Assembly: GCF_001638985.1 (NCBI RefSeq)
Contig: NW_017265147.1
Span: 1,184,521 to 1,248,520, forward strand
Source: Phycomyces blakesleeanus NRRL 1555(-)
Lineage: Eukaryota; Mucoromycota; Mucoromycetes; Mucorales; Phycomycetaceae
Length of the DNA: 64,000 bases
Direction: 5' to 3'
Below are positions 35,527 through 47,930 of this stretch, one piece after another (position 1 is the stretch's first letter; each line of letters begins with the position of its first letter). The position numbers were made by a program, and so were the translations under genes. A model generated the notes under the pieces. It had not been told where the DNA came from. It saw nothing but the letters and a program-made list of their open reading frames with translations, and did not search any database.

Positions 35527-35898
35527 TTGTTTGTTGGTGTTGCTTGTTAGGAATAATGTCAAATAAGTAAGAATAAATAATATGTGCGTCCAGTTAAGCA
35601 AATAAAGTAAAGTATAGAGGAAAGAAAAGGCACAGCAAAAATCAAGAAGCGATTGGGTTTGCTTTATAAGAAAAAAAAATTATTATGTATTTGTGTATCT
35701 GTCTGGCTGGCTTTTTTTTTTTTTTTTTTTATGGCTTGTCAGCTGAAAGCCCTGTTTGAATCTTCATTTCACCATTCCTTTGTTACACCTTCCCCTTTGA
35801 GATTTATTTTAATTTTTATAATACAAAAATAAATAAAAATCAGATTTCTTTATGAATCTCAACCCCCCTTATTATTATTATTATTATTATTTAAGAAA

Positions 35899-35931
<33 letters not shown>

Positions 35932-36332
35932 ACTCACTCGCTCACTCACTGTCTGTCTGTCTGTCTGTCTGTCTAATTCTCTAGCCCCCTTCTTTTAATT
36001 TCCTTATTATCATTTACAGTAATAGCAACATTATCAAAATAAAATAAAATATATATATAAAGTACAATTCACACACTGTTTGTTTGTACTTGCAACCAAA
36101 ATTAAGCTTATTTGACTACAAATCTATCGACCAAAAAAAATAATACATAAATAAATAAACAAAATCAACTATCTTGTGTGTTTCTGGATCAGCACAAATT
36201 ATCTTGAATTGGAGATCGACACGAATCAATCTTATTAAATCTAGCCTTGTTTCAGCCTTTATTCTACCATTGCATACATGTATACATGTATACATATATA
36301 CATATATACATATACACATTTTGCCTTTAAGA

Positions 36333-36370
36333 CTTGATTAATTGATTAATTAATTAATCAATTAATCAAG
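36333..36370. repeat. 38-bp perfect palindrome
   Basis: CTTGATTAATTGATTAATT is followed directly by its exact reverse complement, with no loop. It is A/T-rich and could extrude as a cruciform. Nothing suggests a terminator role. Confidence 0.85.
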
Positions 36371-36756
36371 TATTTACTTACTTATTTGTGTGTATAAAAT
36401 TATCTGTTTCAAAAACGAAACACTTTGCTGGTTTGTTTAATACATTAAATACCTTACCATCTTTTTAATATATATACAATGGGAAATACTTGGATTACTA
36501 CGCCTCATTTTGTACTCGCATATTATATTATACGAGTGTAAGACTAATAATGATTAAATATCTTGCAAGCCACAATGAGCACAAAAATCTAAACCGTTTG
36601 GCTGCGGTAATAAAGTGTGTGTTCACAAGACAGATAGATAGATTTTTGTATATATATAGATATAATTGTTTCACCAGTAAAGTTACATGGCATTGACGCA
36701 TTGGTACACCAGAAAAAAAAAGCCAGCCTTAATTGAAGAGCGTTTTTGTTTTTGGT

Positions 36757-36794
<38 letters not shown>

Positions 36795-37736
36795 AAATAA
36801 AATTCAGAGCATAAACATTGATCTATTGATTAAACTAACTTACTCGATCTATGGTCAACCTTGTTTCTATATTATATAAAAGAGAATAGAAGATGAAGAA
36901 TAAGGTATATAAGTTTTTTTAAGAAAAATGGGGTGGTGGTAATTATGGTTATGCTTATGATTGTGCTTATGGCTATACGTGTGGTGGTCTATATCTATAT
37001 TTTATCTTGTGACTAAAATCATAGCCAAGCTTACACGAAGGAAGAGCTGTGTATAGATATAGGAATTGATAATTCAATTGCCAAGAAGCCATCAAAGCCA
37101 CTTCTTTAATAATAATCAATTAATAAATAAATAAATAAGTGAGTGAGTGAATATACCATACTACTATTATTAGCATTATCACCCATAATTTTTGCTCATA
37201 ATTTTGATCTTTATTTCATTTCAATTTATACTTCCTTTACTTCTTTACTTTCTTTCTTCTTTATTTTATTTTGTTATTATTTTTACGTTTTATCAGTTTT
37301 ATAATTTTCATGTGATTTCTTTCTTGTTTCATTGATTTATATTTCACCCCCCCCCCCCCCCCACATCGACAACAATAACGACAACAAAACCAAAATCAAT
37401 AATCTTTGGTTTCGTAATTATTTTGTACAAGAAAAATGAAGCTTGTAACGAACAAGTTTCGTCGGACATCAAACACTATAAATACGTCACTATGGATACT
37501 GCGGATACGTTGCTACACGGCAACAAACTCTGTATTACAGTTGGATTGTAGATTATTCCCGATGTGCAAATAGACCGTTTCCGTCGCGGACCTTTGAGGC
37601 TATGGATCCGGCCTGACTGCCATGGCGGGTTTTTTTTCCCTCCTCTTTATATCTATCCATTACTTTGAGGGTAAGCACGATAGATCAATAAGTCAATTCA
37701 GCCAACCAGTCAGTCAGTCAGTCAGTCAGTCATTCA

Positions 37737-37740
37737 ATCG

Positions 37741-37777
<37 letters not shown>
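37737..37777. repeat. CAAT tetranucleotide repeat
   Basis: About nine copies of ATCA, preceded by five copies of CAGT and followed about 12 bp on by inverted GATT copies (37791-37804), so the two arms can pair as a hairpin. Confidence 0.85.
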
Positions 37778-37779
<2 letters not shown>

Positions 37780-38742
37780 TATAAAAAGATAGATTGATTG
37801 ATTGATCAAATCTACCAAATCCTATCATATCCAACCATATCCAATCCATATTCAACTCACATTCGATCAACATTCAAAATTCAAAAAAAAATTCATTCGA
37901 CATCAAATACTATTACAAAACTATTCCTTTTATTACCATATATCATTGCTCGTCTATCATTGATATATACTTATATAAAGTCGTGCACACACATATATAC
38001 ACACACACACACATACATACATACATACATACATACATACACGTACACACAAAACGCACGGACATGCAGACACACTTGAAACGCATGCACACTACACAAA
38101 CATACACAAACATTGGACAAATTGATACGTTCGAACGAGTAAATTGACATTGAAGAAAACAAATCCATCCTTTTTTTGGATTCAAGTAAACGACAACATC
38201 AACCTTCACAACGATGACTAACGACTGCATCAACCATAAGCAAATCAGCTACACAACATTATCATCAGCAACAACAACTACGACAACGACAACAAAAAAG
38301 AAAGAAAAGAGGGAGAGAGAGAGAGAGAAAGTTTGTAATTGAGTATATGTGTTTATGCTTGTATATATGCTTTCGTACTTGTCTTCTCTCTCTCTCTTTC
38401 TTTTAACTTGTATGTGTGTGAGTGTGAGTGTGAGTGTAAGTGTGGCTATGGTTATACACACGTACGCTTTTTTAAAGATGTACATTGTTGATACACAATA
38501 CGGCATTGTATTTAATATTGGTCGAATGGAATTTTGGAAATTTTTGGATAAACCCTCCCTTTCTTATTTTTCTTTTTGTTTTCGTTTTGTATACAATCTC
38601 ATCAACTACATAATATATACTTAATTTGTATAATATTTCCAACAACCTCCGCGACAAAAGAACAATATAATCAATTGATGAATGGAATTGAATTGAATTG
38701 AATGGAATGAATTAATGAATTATTTTATTTTAATAGTAAATA

Positions 38743-39138
38743 ATGGTTACTCCTGCCGTTAAGCACACCATCGTGAAGAAGCGTACTGCTACTTTCAAGC
38801 GCCACCAGTCCAACCGCTTTATGCGTGTTGGTGAGTCGTGGAGAAAGCCCAAGGGTATTGATAACTGCATGCGCAGACGCTTCAAGGGTAGCTCTCCCAT
38901 GCCCAAGATCGGCTATGGTTCGGCCAAGAAGACCCGCAACTTGTTGCCCAACGGCTTCCGCAAGTTCACCGTCTCCAATGTCCGTGAGCTCAGCCTTTTG
39001 TTGATGCACAACCGCACCTACGCTGCCGAGATTGCCCACAACGTCTCTTCCAAGAAGCGTGTTGCCATCATTGAGCGTGCCGCCCAGTTGAACGTCAAGG
39101 TTATCAATGCTGGTGCTCGTCTCAGATCCCAGGAGTAA
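38743..39138 (+). CDS. RPL32: 60S ribosomal protein eL32
   Basis: Structural protein of the large ribosomal subunit. Single exon, 131 aa, the normal full length. Hallmarks: [75 protein letters not shown], ending [10 protein letters not shown]. Codons are strongly biased to C- and G-ending forms (AAG, CGC/CGT, AAC, ATC), unlike every neighbour, as expected for a very highly expressed gene. The start ATG follows a TAAATA leader after a T/A-rich stretch. It is the only clearly intronless gene in the window, although a 5' leader intron cannot be excluded. Confidence 0.98.
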   Translation: MVTPAVKHTIVKKRTATFKRHQSNRFMRVGESWRKPKGIDNCMRRRFKGSSPMPKIGYGSAKKTRNLLPNGFRKFTVSNVRELSLLLMHNRTYAAEIAHNVSSKKRVAIIERAAQLNVKVINAGARLRSQE

Positions 39139-41130
39139 AATAAAAATGGATAAATAAAAAGGTGTATATATGTATATATCTTTGTCTTTATTTATTTATC
39201 TATTTACTTTATGAAAACACACTAACAAACAAACAAACATATTGGTTTGTTTCATGTATTGTTTTGGTTTATTGTGTAATGGGTACATCAGTACAAGTGC
39301 AAGTGCAAGCCAAAGGAAAGAAGGAAATGAACACAAGAAAAGGGTTATAAGATAGCTATAGTTAAATTACTGTGTTTGTGTGTAGAAAATGGTGATTTGT
39401 ATAAAAGATAATTATAAGAAAAGTATTAGAGTGTACTAGAGAGTAAGAAGTAATAAAGGATTATAGAATCTTGAAATGATCCAAAGGATTCTAAAGGCCA
39501 TGATGAATTTGGTGCCAATTATTGTTATTATTATTCCAATTATGAAATCATTGGAAATTTATTAGAAAATATACTTGATTGTTGGGTAACTGTGTTCTTG
39601 TGTAGTGGACAGTTTTAATCTAGAATAGAAATATTGGTAATCAATACATTACACAAATAAAAGAAAAGAAAAGAAAAATTAGCAAGTAAAACTAATAAGA
39701 TCAAGACTAAACCTAATAATATAAAGGTTTGTATGATGACGACGCCCATTGTGATGATGATGATGATTATTGTTGTTGTTTTTGCTGCTGCTGCTGCTGC
39801 TGCTGCTGCTTATTAATGATAACAATAACAATAATCTCCTGTTAAACCTCCCCTTTTTTTCATTTTCAATTTAAATTTCCTTGGCCTTTTCCCTTTTTCT
39901 CTTTCACATACAAATCTTAATGATATATGTACTGTAACCATAATAATTATGATAGTCATACGGCGTATATTCTATCATTATTTGAAATATTAAATATCCT
40001 AGAATCCTTTTCTCCATTGTTATTACAAGCGTAATGATATTTTGTGTGTAATGTCAATTATTCTCACAAGATCTTTTATATATATTTGTTGTAACTTAAT
40101 AATGGCCATAAAACACCCAACAATAAGAATCTGGTTTACTAAAACATAACTCTGTATATATTATACTATCATTCACCCATTGAATTAGATAGTTTATCAA
40201 TTAATCACTCAAAGATATATAGTGACAAATTCTATTTGATACATAGTAGATATATAAAGGAGGGGGCAGATAAAAGGTAAGTTGAGTGCAAGTAGGTTTT
40301 GATATACTCACTCACTCACTCACTCACTCACATAAGCACCAATAATACATACAAGAATGCACGCAAACATACTAAATTTACTATATATTATATATACACA
40401 CACACAGAGGATATAGAGAAAGATAAATAAAATATCTTGAAAGCCCTGATATTAAGAGAATCACAGGCTTTACAAAAAATAAATGTGTATGTAGGTGTGT
40501 ATAATTTGTAATAATAGTAATAACAAAGGCCAACTTGTGTATGTGTATGTATGTCTGACTGTCTGATTGTCTGACTGCCTGCGTGTGCCTGTTTGTGTGC
40601 AGTGCAAGTGCAAGTGCAACTAAAAGTGCAAATTCAAATTCAAATGCAAGTGTGCAGATGCGTTCTCTCTTTTGTTTGTTTTGCTGTTGTTGCTGTCGTT
40701 GGTAATTGTGGTGTTATCGGTTGATGTGGACGCGAATGTGTTTGTGGGTTGTGAGGGATGTACATTGGAAAGATATAAAGACAAAATATATAAAAAAAAA
40801 TAAAAAACAGATAGATAGATAGATATATAGATAGATAGATAGACAGATAGATAGATAAAGACATACACACACACACACACACACTTACACTCATATACAA
40901 ATATAGAGGGGAGGGGGGGGGGAAAGAATAAAGATAATGGGTGAGTTGGAGGGTGTTAATTATAAGTGATTCAGTAGGTTGATTGTGCGTAGGTGGTGTA
41001 TTGCATTGCATTGTATTGTATTGTATTGTATTGTATGTATATATGTATGTATGTGGTCGTGGTTGTAGGTTGTAGGTGCAGCTGTGGTTATGAGTGTGGG
41101 TGTGAGTTGAAGAAAGAAGGGAGGTTCTTA
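39139..41130. other. Intergenic, eL32 to Dma1-like
   Basis: 3' flanks of convergent genes, with many microsatellites: GCT repeats (39784-39810), CTCA repeats (40312-40332), CAAGTG units (40602-40620), TAGA repeats (40809-40855), CA (40865-40883) and TTGTA repeats (41008-41034). Long frames here are translated simple repeats. No gene is supported. Confidence 0.5.
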
Positions 41131-42343
41131 TCACAGCACATGATCTTCAAGACCATTCGATTCTTCATGAACACTCGTCAATTCATCTACGTATTTTTAA
41201 GAGAGGGATTACAAGTATAGAAAAGTATAAGTTACATAGATACATAGATAGATGTGTGTTAAATATGCAATGCAGTGTAAATGTGATGTAACGAACAATA
41301 AATAAAGACTTACGGGAATTGGAGTTCAGAGATGTTACTGGGTGGGTATTGTCTGTGAGGGTTGTAGTCAACCTTAAAGAGCTTCCAAAATTCCCAATAT
41401 CTAATGCATATATATATATTTCAACTCATTCTGTTAATTTACTTTGTACTTTGTATATAGACACTTAAAATAATCATATAATATATAATAATTTCCAACA
41501 AACCTCCTATTTCTGTCAAAGGCACCTCTTGCTCTATTACATCTGGTTTTACTGGTCTGTCCTTTTTAAGCATTTCCAAGACCTATATATAATATATAAT
41601 ACATATTTAGTCATTGTTCAATATCGATACCTATATAAATATATATTACCTCACTGGCTTCTATGGCAACACTATCATCAAGATCAGCATAACTTCTACA
41701 CAATGGGCATTGGAAACCCGGGTGGTTGGACAGCAATGGGCGGACACATTTGTAGTGGAAGGTGTGAGAACAAGGAGCGACAAATAGAGCCTGGAGGGGC
41801 GCGATTGCATAGAGGCAGATGCAGCACTCGTCAATGTGTGTATTTGAAGCGTCACCATCTCCGAATCCCATGGCGGCATCAAGCACGCTCACGTTGTTGG
41901 GTGGCGTTGTAAGATTGCGCAGAGTTTGAAATGTATTGAGACTTTATATAACAATAATAAATACCGCACACACACACATACACACATATATATATAAGGG
42001 GAAGGAGAAGGAGAAGGAGGATATAAAGATATATAAAGAAAGAGGGGGTAGACAGACAGATACATAGAGAAAACAAAGGCAGAAAGTTAATAGACAGATT
42101 TTGTGCAGTGCAGTGACACGACAGGTATCAGAAATAAGGTCTTTTTTTTTTAAAAAAAAAAAAGGAAAAATAACCACATTATCCCCATCTCCTTTAACTT
42201 GATACCTTTATATATTTATATATTTATATATTTACCTGTAGGCGTTTCTCTTCTGTTGCTTGTTACGGTTCAATTCTACTCGCATTTTGACGCAGCGATA
42301 GATCTCTATTGTATATAGAGATAGCCAGAAATTTGTTAACAGC

Positions 42344-42374
<31 letters not shown>

Positions 42375-43161
42375 AAATCCAGCAGAAGAGCAAGAACAAC
42401 TATAGTTGTATACATATTGTTTATGTAATGTATGTAATGTATCTGTACCTTCTGCACCACCCTGGTAGTCAACACCAAGCTGAACTACATCACCGTCACT
42501 CAACTGGAAGGCCCGTGATTCTTGGTTAGGTGGACTGAGTCGAGCTTGGTTCAAGAATGTGCCAGACGAAGACTTTGTGTCGCGAATGTAAAACTACCGT
42601 CACACAAGCCCTGTGAGTTTTCTTTTCTTTTTTTTTTCACTTGCCACATTTGTGTTGTAAACACCCATACCCACACCCACACCCACACCCACACCCATAC
42701 CCATACCCAACTCATTCACTCATAACCACATATTCATATTTGTACCCCCACACAGTAACAATAACAATAACAATAACAATAACAATATTTATATCATATT
42801 ATGTGTATATAGTTACCTTATTATTGTCTGACCATATCTCAGCATGACCTCGACTGACTACCTTGCTTTTGAAAGTAATTCGGGTTTGTGAAATGTACTT
42901 GTCTGTAAAACGACCAATCTTCAAAACCGTCCCGTTTGCTACGTCTCTCTCAATCACACCAAACACAAGGGATCTTGGAGAGTTTAGGTGTGGTACAAGA
43001 CGAATGCTTGGCGGAGAGACATCTTTTGAGCCATTGTCGCTGTTACTGTTGCTGCCGTTGGTGCTGCGAGTACTGGATTCAGTGTGATGAGAATTGGCAT
43101 TCGAGTCTGTAGATGGAATAAGACGCGAGGCTGTAACGGTAGACAGGGCAGCTGTAAGCAT
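41131..43161 (-). CDS. Dma1/CHFR-type FHA-RING E3 ubiquitin ligase
   Basis: Dma1/Dma2 and CHFR/RNF8 relatives read phospho-threonine through an FHA domain and ubiquitylate through a RING; in yeasts they act in the spindle checkpoint and septation. Seven exons: 43161-42817, 42593-42449, 42305-42236, 41941-41650, 41582-41504, 41400-41314, 41186-41131; 357 aa. N-terminal 45 residues are Ser/Asn-rich. FHA (about 50-165): RLVPHLNSPRSL, KIGRFTD, FKSKVVSRGHAEIWSD, KFYIRDTKSSSGTFLN, LSDGDVVQLGVDYQGG, then EIYRCVKMRVELNR. RING (about 226-275): CCICLYAI, APCSHTFHYKCVRPLL, FQCPLCRSYADL, a complete C3HC4-type set. Both halves match fungal Dma1 closely. The last three exons code for an acidic/Thr-rich tail and are less certain. 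Confidence 0.92.
42661..42710. repeat. CCCACA / CCCATA hexamer tract in Dma1 intron 1
   Basis: About eight copies of ACCCAC or ACCCAT, followed 30 bp later by TAACAA repeats (42756-42787). It looks telomere-like in base composition but lies inside an intron, flanked by coding exons of one gene. Confidence 0.85.
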
Positions 43162-43936
43162 TTGTTGTTATATTATGGCTGTGAGGTGTGGTTTGTTCAG
43201 AGAATAGATAGATAAATAGGTAGTATGGCTTGTGTTTCTTTCTTTGCCTTGAACAGCAGCAGCAATAAAGAGTAAATGAAATATAAAAATGAGACTACGG
43301 TCAAGTGTTTGATATCGACGGTGTATTCAGTACGGTAAGACAGTCAAAAGAAAACAAAAGTATGTATGTAGGTATGTAGGTATGTAGGTATTTATGTATG
43401 TAAGAGATAAGAAGGTAAAGGCAAAAGGCAAAAGGCAAAAGGTAGAAGAAGCAGAAGAAGAAGAAGAAGTGGGGAAGAATTAAACAAACAAAAAAAAAAG
43501 AAAAGAGGAATTGAGATTAAAGAGAGTGGAAATTCAATAGTGAATTTGAGCTTGTATTTTTTTTTTTAATTTTTTTTTAAAAATAACTTTTTTATTATAT
43601 ATTTTTTATACTATATTATATATGTTTCTCATTTTCATATTATTTATTTTATTTTAAAAGTGTTGCTGCAGCTCAAAGGCTACAATTGGTCTGTTCTTTT
43701 ATATGTCTATCTATCTATCTTTATATACATACATATATAAATAACTGTAGTGTGTAGTGTGAGTACCTATTTTATCTATGTATGAAAAGTAGATAGAATG
43801 TTTACCCCTCCCCCTCCCAACTCCTTCTATTATTATTATTCATATCTCTCCTCTCTTTCACACACACACACACATGTAAATGAGCTCAACTTCATTCTAA
43901 CAATAGGGTAACTTTCCTTAAAAAGCTCTTTTTTTT

Positions 43937-43971
<35 letters not shown>

Positions 43972-43996
43972 TATTTATTTATTTATTTATGTAACC
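43162..43996. other. Intergenic upstream of Dma1-like gene
   Basis: GTAG/TATG repeats (43361-43400), AGGCAAA units (43415-43440), GAA run (43445-43470), a T/A homopolymer block (43557-43600), GT-rich and CT/AT runs up to 43970. Likely promoter of the Dma1-like gene; no gene seen. Confidence 0.4.
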
Positions 43997-44287
43997 ATGA
44001 CAACCTGTTTCAATAAGGCTCTTCAAAGATTAAACTCACTTTTTGGTTCAATATGTAAGTAAAAAATTAAAAAGCATTATTCTTTATAAATGTATAGAAA
44101 TTCAATTCTATTTTATTCTATTTTATTCTATGGTATTGTATCCAATTATATTGCGTATTCTGATTTTGCTACTTTTCGAATATATATATATCTATATTGG
44201 TGGAGTTCACTGTGGACACCAACCAAAAGTGTAGATTCAAAAGAAACTAAAAAAAAAGAAAAAAGAAAGCGAGCTTGTCCGTGCTGA
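43997..44287 (+). CDS. Possible 36-aa basic peptide with CPC end
   Basis: Model: exon 43997-44054 (MTTCFNKALQRLNSLFGSI, amphipathic, donor T|GTAAGT) joined in phase 1 to 44235-44287 (YSKETKKKEKRKRACPC and stop). It repeats the polybasic-then-Cys logic of the 16-27 kb island, but has one intron only. An alternative frame through the A-rich tract continues to 44495 as ELVRADLYLDYFYLTRRV..., a Gln/Asn/Ser repeat and a DILEQHLYRDFF end, which also looks protein-like; a different splice or a homopolymer error at 44249-44266 would be needed. Which is right cannot be decided here. Confidence 0.35.
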
Positions 44288-44388
44288 CTTGTATTTGGAT
44301 TATTTTTATTTGACTCGCCGTGTAACCATAGATCCTGTCCATTGTACTTATTCAAGGGTTCCTTTACAACAACAACAAAATAATAATA

Positions 44389-44419
<31 letters not shown>

Positions 44420-44495
44420 CTTGACAATGGACATACTTGAACAACATTTGTATAGAGATTTTTTTGATTGTATTTATGATTTTGAATATAGATAA

Positions 44496-46711
44496 ATTCT
44501 TAATTTTCATTTTTTAAAAAAAAAAAAAAAAAAAACAAAAAAGAAGATTACTTATGAACTTTATTATTTATTTCTTTCTTGAAACATGGATTTATGTACA
44601 AATCGTATTCCTAATACAGACAATTGGTCAACAAAACCTCTATCTTGACAATGATCACTACAAAACAGAAAACTAGATCTACTTACCCACATTTCTTTAT
44701 AGGTGTGTATAATTGAGTACCTTTCTTTAAATTATTTGTATTTATCATGTACAAAAGTAAGAATGAAACATGATATATATATATTGTGTGTGTGGCTGGT
44801 AAATTGGTCTTTTCTTTCGTTCGTAGAGTAAAATTTTACCAGTCGTGCTGCTTCCCAAATATGAGGATTTTAAGAAAAATAATAATGGTCAGGGCGTAGA
44901 GGAGGGAGCTTTTACACAAAATATTTTACTAGTCGGAAGCCAGCGTTTCCTGTTAGGGTATAACGCTTTGAAGTGGCATGTTATATAGCCATTTTATCAC
45001 AATCTAAACTAGTAACGTAAAATCGTATGTATAAAAATATTTAGTTAAAGCCAGTAGTCCGTATTGCATTAGAGAGCGTGTGGACTTGTAACAATCTGGC
45101 TGTAATACCATCGAGTTAATGAACCGAGTTAGAAGTGGAATAATGGTCCGGGTTATTAACAAGTCTCAATTTTTGTCTTCTTGCTAAACTTGGTTCACAC
45201 CACGGTTCACTACTATAGGGGGTGTACTCAACAGTATTGACAAACGTGTCTAGAGATGTCAAAACCTCTAGCTTCACTATCGATTCTCACTTTAATCAAC
45301 TGTTTGCTATGTCTAGTATACTTGTTTTGGCTTTTACAAAACCAGTATAACTTCTAGAACTTTCATGCTGGCATATTCCCCTTTCTTTAAGCCTTTTGCG
45401 TTCAATGCACCCCAATGTAATCCGAAACTACCTCCAATGTACTTTCGTCTCTTGCCTTCTTTCTAAGACTATACCAACAATAAAACATTACTCTGATTAA
45501 ACACTTGATAAAGATCAGCTCAAGATCGAGCTGCTTCAGTGGCTCGTATCGCTAAAACAAGTGAAAAGGTTGTGATCTGCGATTGTTGCATTGATCCCAT
45601 ATCTGTATTGATGTGTCTTTGGATAAGCTCCGCTTGTACTTCTTATAATCACAAGTTCTGCCGTTCTTCATTATTGTTTGTATTCATGGCTCTGTTGACG
45701 CTATCTTTATCTCTGTCTCTGTTTGGTTTAGTGGTATGCATAAGCTTAACTATACTATGACAAATTATTTGCTTCTAACAGCTCATTAATCGGTACACAT
45801 AACCTTCATAATTTAATCAACCAAAGATTTTCTCTCTCTCTCTCGGATCCTAATTGCCTAAACTAGCTCCTTTTTAAAACTCAATTTTCATTGTTATCAC
45901 AACACAATTCCACGGTGAGAACACTGCCCGAGATATAGTTGACAACGGGCCATATTTACCCGTTTGTGTATGGCTTATTGTCATATAAAATCAACAAACA
46001 TACTCTACTGTTCAAATATCATCCCTGTCGAAAACACCGGCAGTAAATATGGTTCTGACAGCAAGGTAGAGATCTACTCGCCAGGGTTATCGATACAATT
46101 TTACGAACGCGTATGGCGAAATAGATCCAAAGTCTAAATTGTCCCCAGCACCGATTTTAAGCAATTTTTTCTTACCGCTCGGGTGTACTCACAACGAATG
46201 CCGTAAACATGTTCAGTCTTAAATAAGCAGTTTCGTTCCAAGTCGTTGGTAGTAATATTACCATGTAGTCTGTTTTGTTTTTTTTGTCATGGCACCATCG
46301 AATCATTAGCTATAGATATTCATTGAATTGACTCGATTCCAGATACCCGCAAAAAAAAGACCTTTTAAATTTAATTGGGTATTTGAATAATTTGACATTA
46401 GTGCTATCTGTTTATAATAATCTCTTTGTGTCAGTATATTAGAGCCTTGAAAGGCTCTTACTGCGAGACTTCTTCCATTGTATACTACTTTAAAGGTTAC
46501 AAAGAGAAACTAGTGTCGAAGAATAATCTTGCGCATTCTTTTTTTCTTACGGTGTATACAAATGAGAGAGAAATTAGTGCTTAATTAAGATTCCACTATA
46601 AAACACACTTTGAAGCCTAGAAAACTTGCAACAATCTCACTAAATTCCGCTTTCTTCTTCTATAGTGTAGCCATTTGCTTCCTCAAATTCATACTTAAAT
46701 CCAAGGGATTG
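44496..46711. other. Gene-free, probably decayed sequence
   Basis: T6A19 tract at 44506-44535, then 2 kb less repetitive and less AT-skewed than neighbouring spacers, with stops in every frame. It may be old transposon DNA, given the element remains at its right end, but no domain can be read. Confidence 0.45.
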
Positions 46712-47504
46712 TAAGATCGCTAATATTGGGGAGACGACATTTTCAGGATGGGGCACGATGTTTCTATCTAACTGGACTCATTAATTGCGACTACCTGTCC
46801 GAGACCCGGTATCTTTAACCCTTCAGGGTAAAATAGTGTGTCCTGAAAATATGTCTTTCGTTCCTGCCAATGTAGTTGTTTCTGTGAACACATTCCTTCA
46901 ATTTCTCTTTTAATCCTCCAATCTCCTTGACTAGCTCTTTAACTCTTATACTTTTTCTACTGTCTAACTTCTACTTTTTCTCGTATTGCTCCTTCTCTTT
47001 GTTTCTTCTTTTAATTCTGTTTCCTTCCTATCTCTGTAATTTTGCCTTTTCCTACTACCTCTGTACGTATCAGCTTACTACCTTGTCCCCACACTTTGTG
47101 TGTTTATCTATCTATCCCCAGGCACCCAACTCTAATTCTTGTAAGATTTACGGCCTGTATTTGGGCAACTTCATAATAAAGTACTGTCTCATGCAAAAAT
47201 CAAATCCTGTATAATCAATTAGTAGTCCTGAACTTAGACTTGACAATAAAGGAATAATGATTAGTCACAAATACACTATATCAATAGCCAGTTATGTAGA
47301 ACAGTATGAGCTGCTGTCATCAAAGTGTGACGCAATCTTATTGGATATTCTACTATTTATTGGCCTTCTTATGCGTATCATGTCTTTCTCTTTCTTTTAT
47401 CTACTTATATCCCCAGAGTATAACAGCACCAAATGGTAAGCAATCCCCATCCACTCTTTTTTCAAAGAACAAAAGAATGTCTTTATACGAATATTATGTA
47501 TCTT

Positions 47505-47860
47505 TAGGAACCAGATAGAGGTATTCCATGCCTGCAAAAATGTCACAGTTTGTAGTCCAGTAGAATCAAAATGTCGTCTCCCGCCAAGAAACGTCGTCCC
47601 CCTAGAATCAGCGATTACATATTTAAAAGGATGCTTTTACACTTAGCCGAAGCTATTATCCTGCCTTATATTAATGTATTTTTATTATGATAAGTATGAA
47701 TCCTCAGGGACCAGATATAAGTATTTGATACCAAACAGCAAGACACTATTTGTTGTCTGGTAAAAGCAAAACATCGTTTCCCGTCAGAAAAGGTAGTGCT
47801 CCATCAGAAAATGTCGTCCCCCTAATATTAGCGTTTTATATTTAAATGGATTAGGAATTT
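47505..47860. repeat. Two diverged direct repeats ending in GTCGTCCCCCTA
   Basis: Copy 1 begins near 47510 (GAACCAGATAGAGGTATT) and runs to about 47635; copy 2 begins near 47708 (GGACCAGATATAAGTATT) and runs to about 47855. Both contain ..GTAGTC/TGTCTGGTA.. followed by GTC-rich blocks and end GTCGTCCCCCTA then ATCAGCG or ATTAGCG and TATTTAAA. They are old duplications belonging to the adjoining element remains. Confidence 0.6.
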
Positions 47861-47930
47861 CAGGACACATCGTTTTGCTCGGAAGGATTGGAGAAAAAAC
47901 ATCGGACTTCGGACAAGGAGTCACAAAAAA

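Larger units (their letters stand above)
35527..38742. other. 3.2-kb spacer upstream of eL32, dense simple repeats
   Basis: No protein-like frame. It contains a T20 run (35712-35731), ATT repeats then C8 and CT runs (35870-35930), GTCT repeats (35950-35973), a 38-bp perfect palindrome, C16 (37347-37362), CAGT and CAAT repeats, CA and CATA runs (37990-38042), GA runs (38310-38330) and GTGA repeats (38415-38440). The last 500 bp before eL32 probably hold its promoter and leader; a leader intron is possible but not demonstrable. Confidence 0.5.

Noticed and set aside
37985..38042. Regular spaced repeats that might suggest a CRISPR array
   Set aside because: Simple CA and CATA microsatellites without unique spacers, in a eukaryotic genome.
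38249..38506. Frames of 85-96 codons upstream of eL32
   Set aside because: They consist of translated TG, GA and CATA microsatellites, without protein character.
40640..41134. 164-codon minus-strand frame
   Set aside because: Translation of CA, TAGA and CAAT repeats; no domain, and it overlaps the 3' end region of the Dma1-like gene.
45539..45760. 73-codon Cys-containing frame
   Set aside because: No ATG at its start, hydrophobic low-complexity end, no intron or family support.
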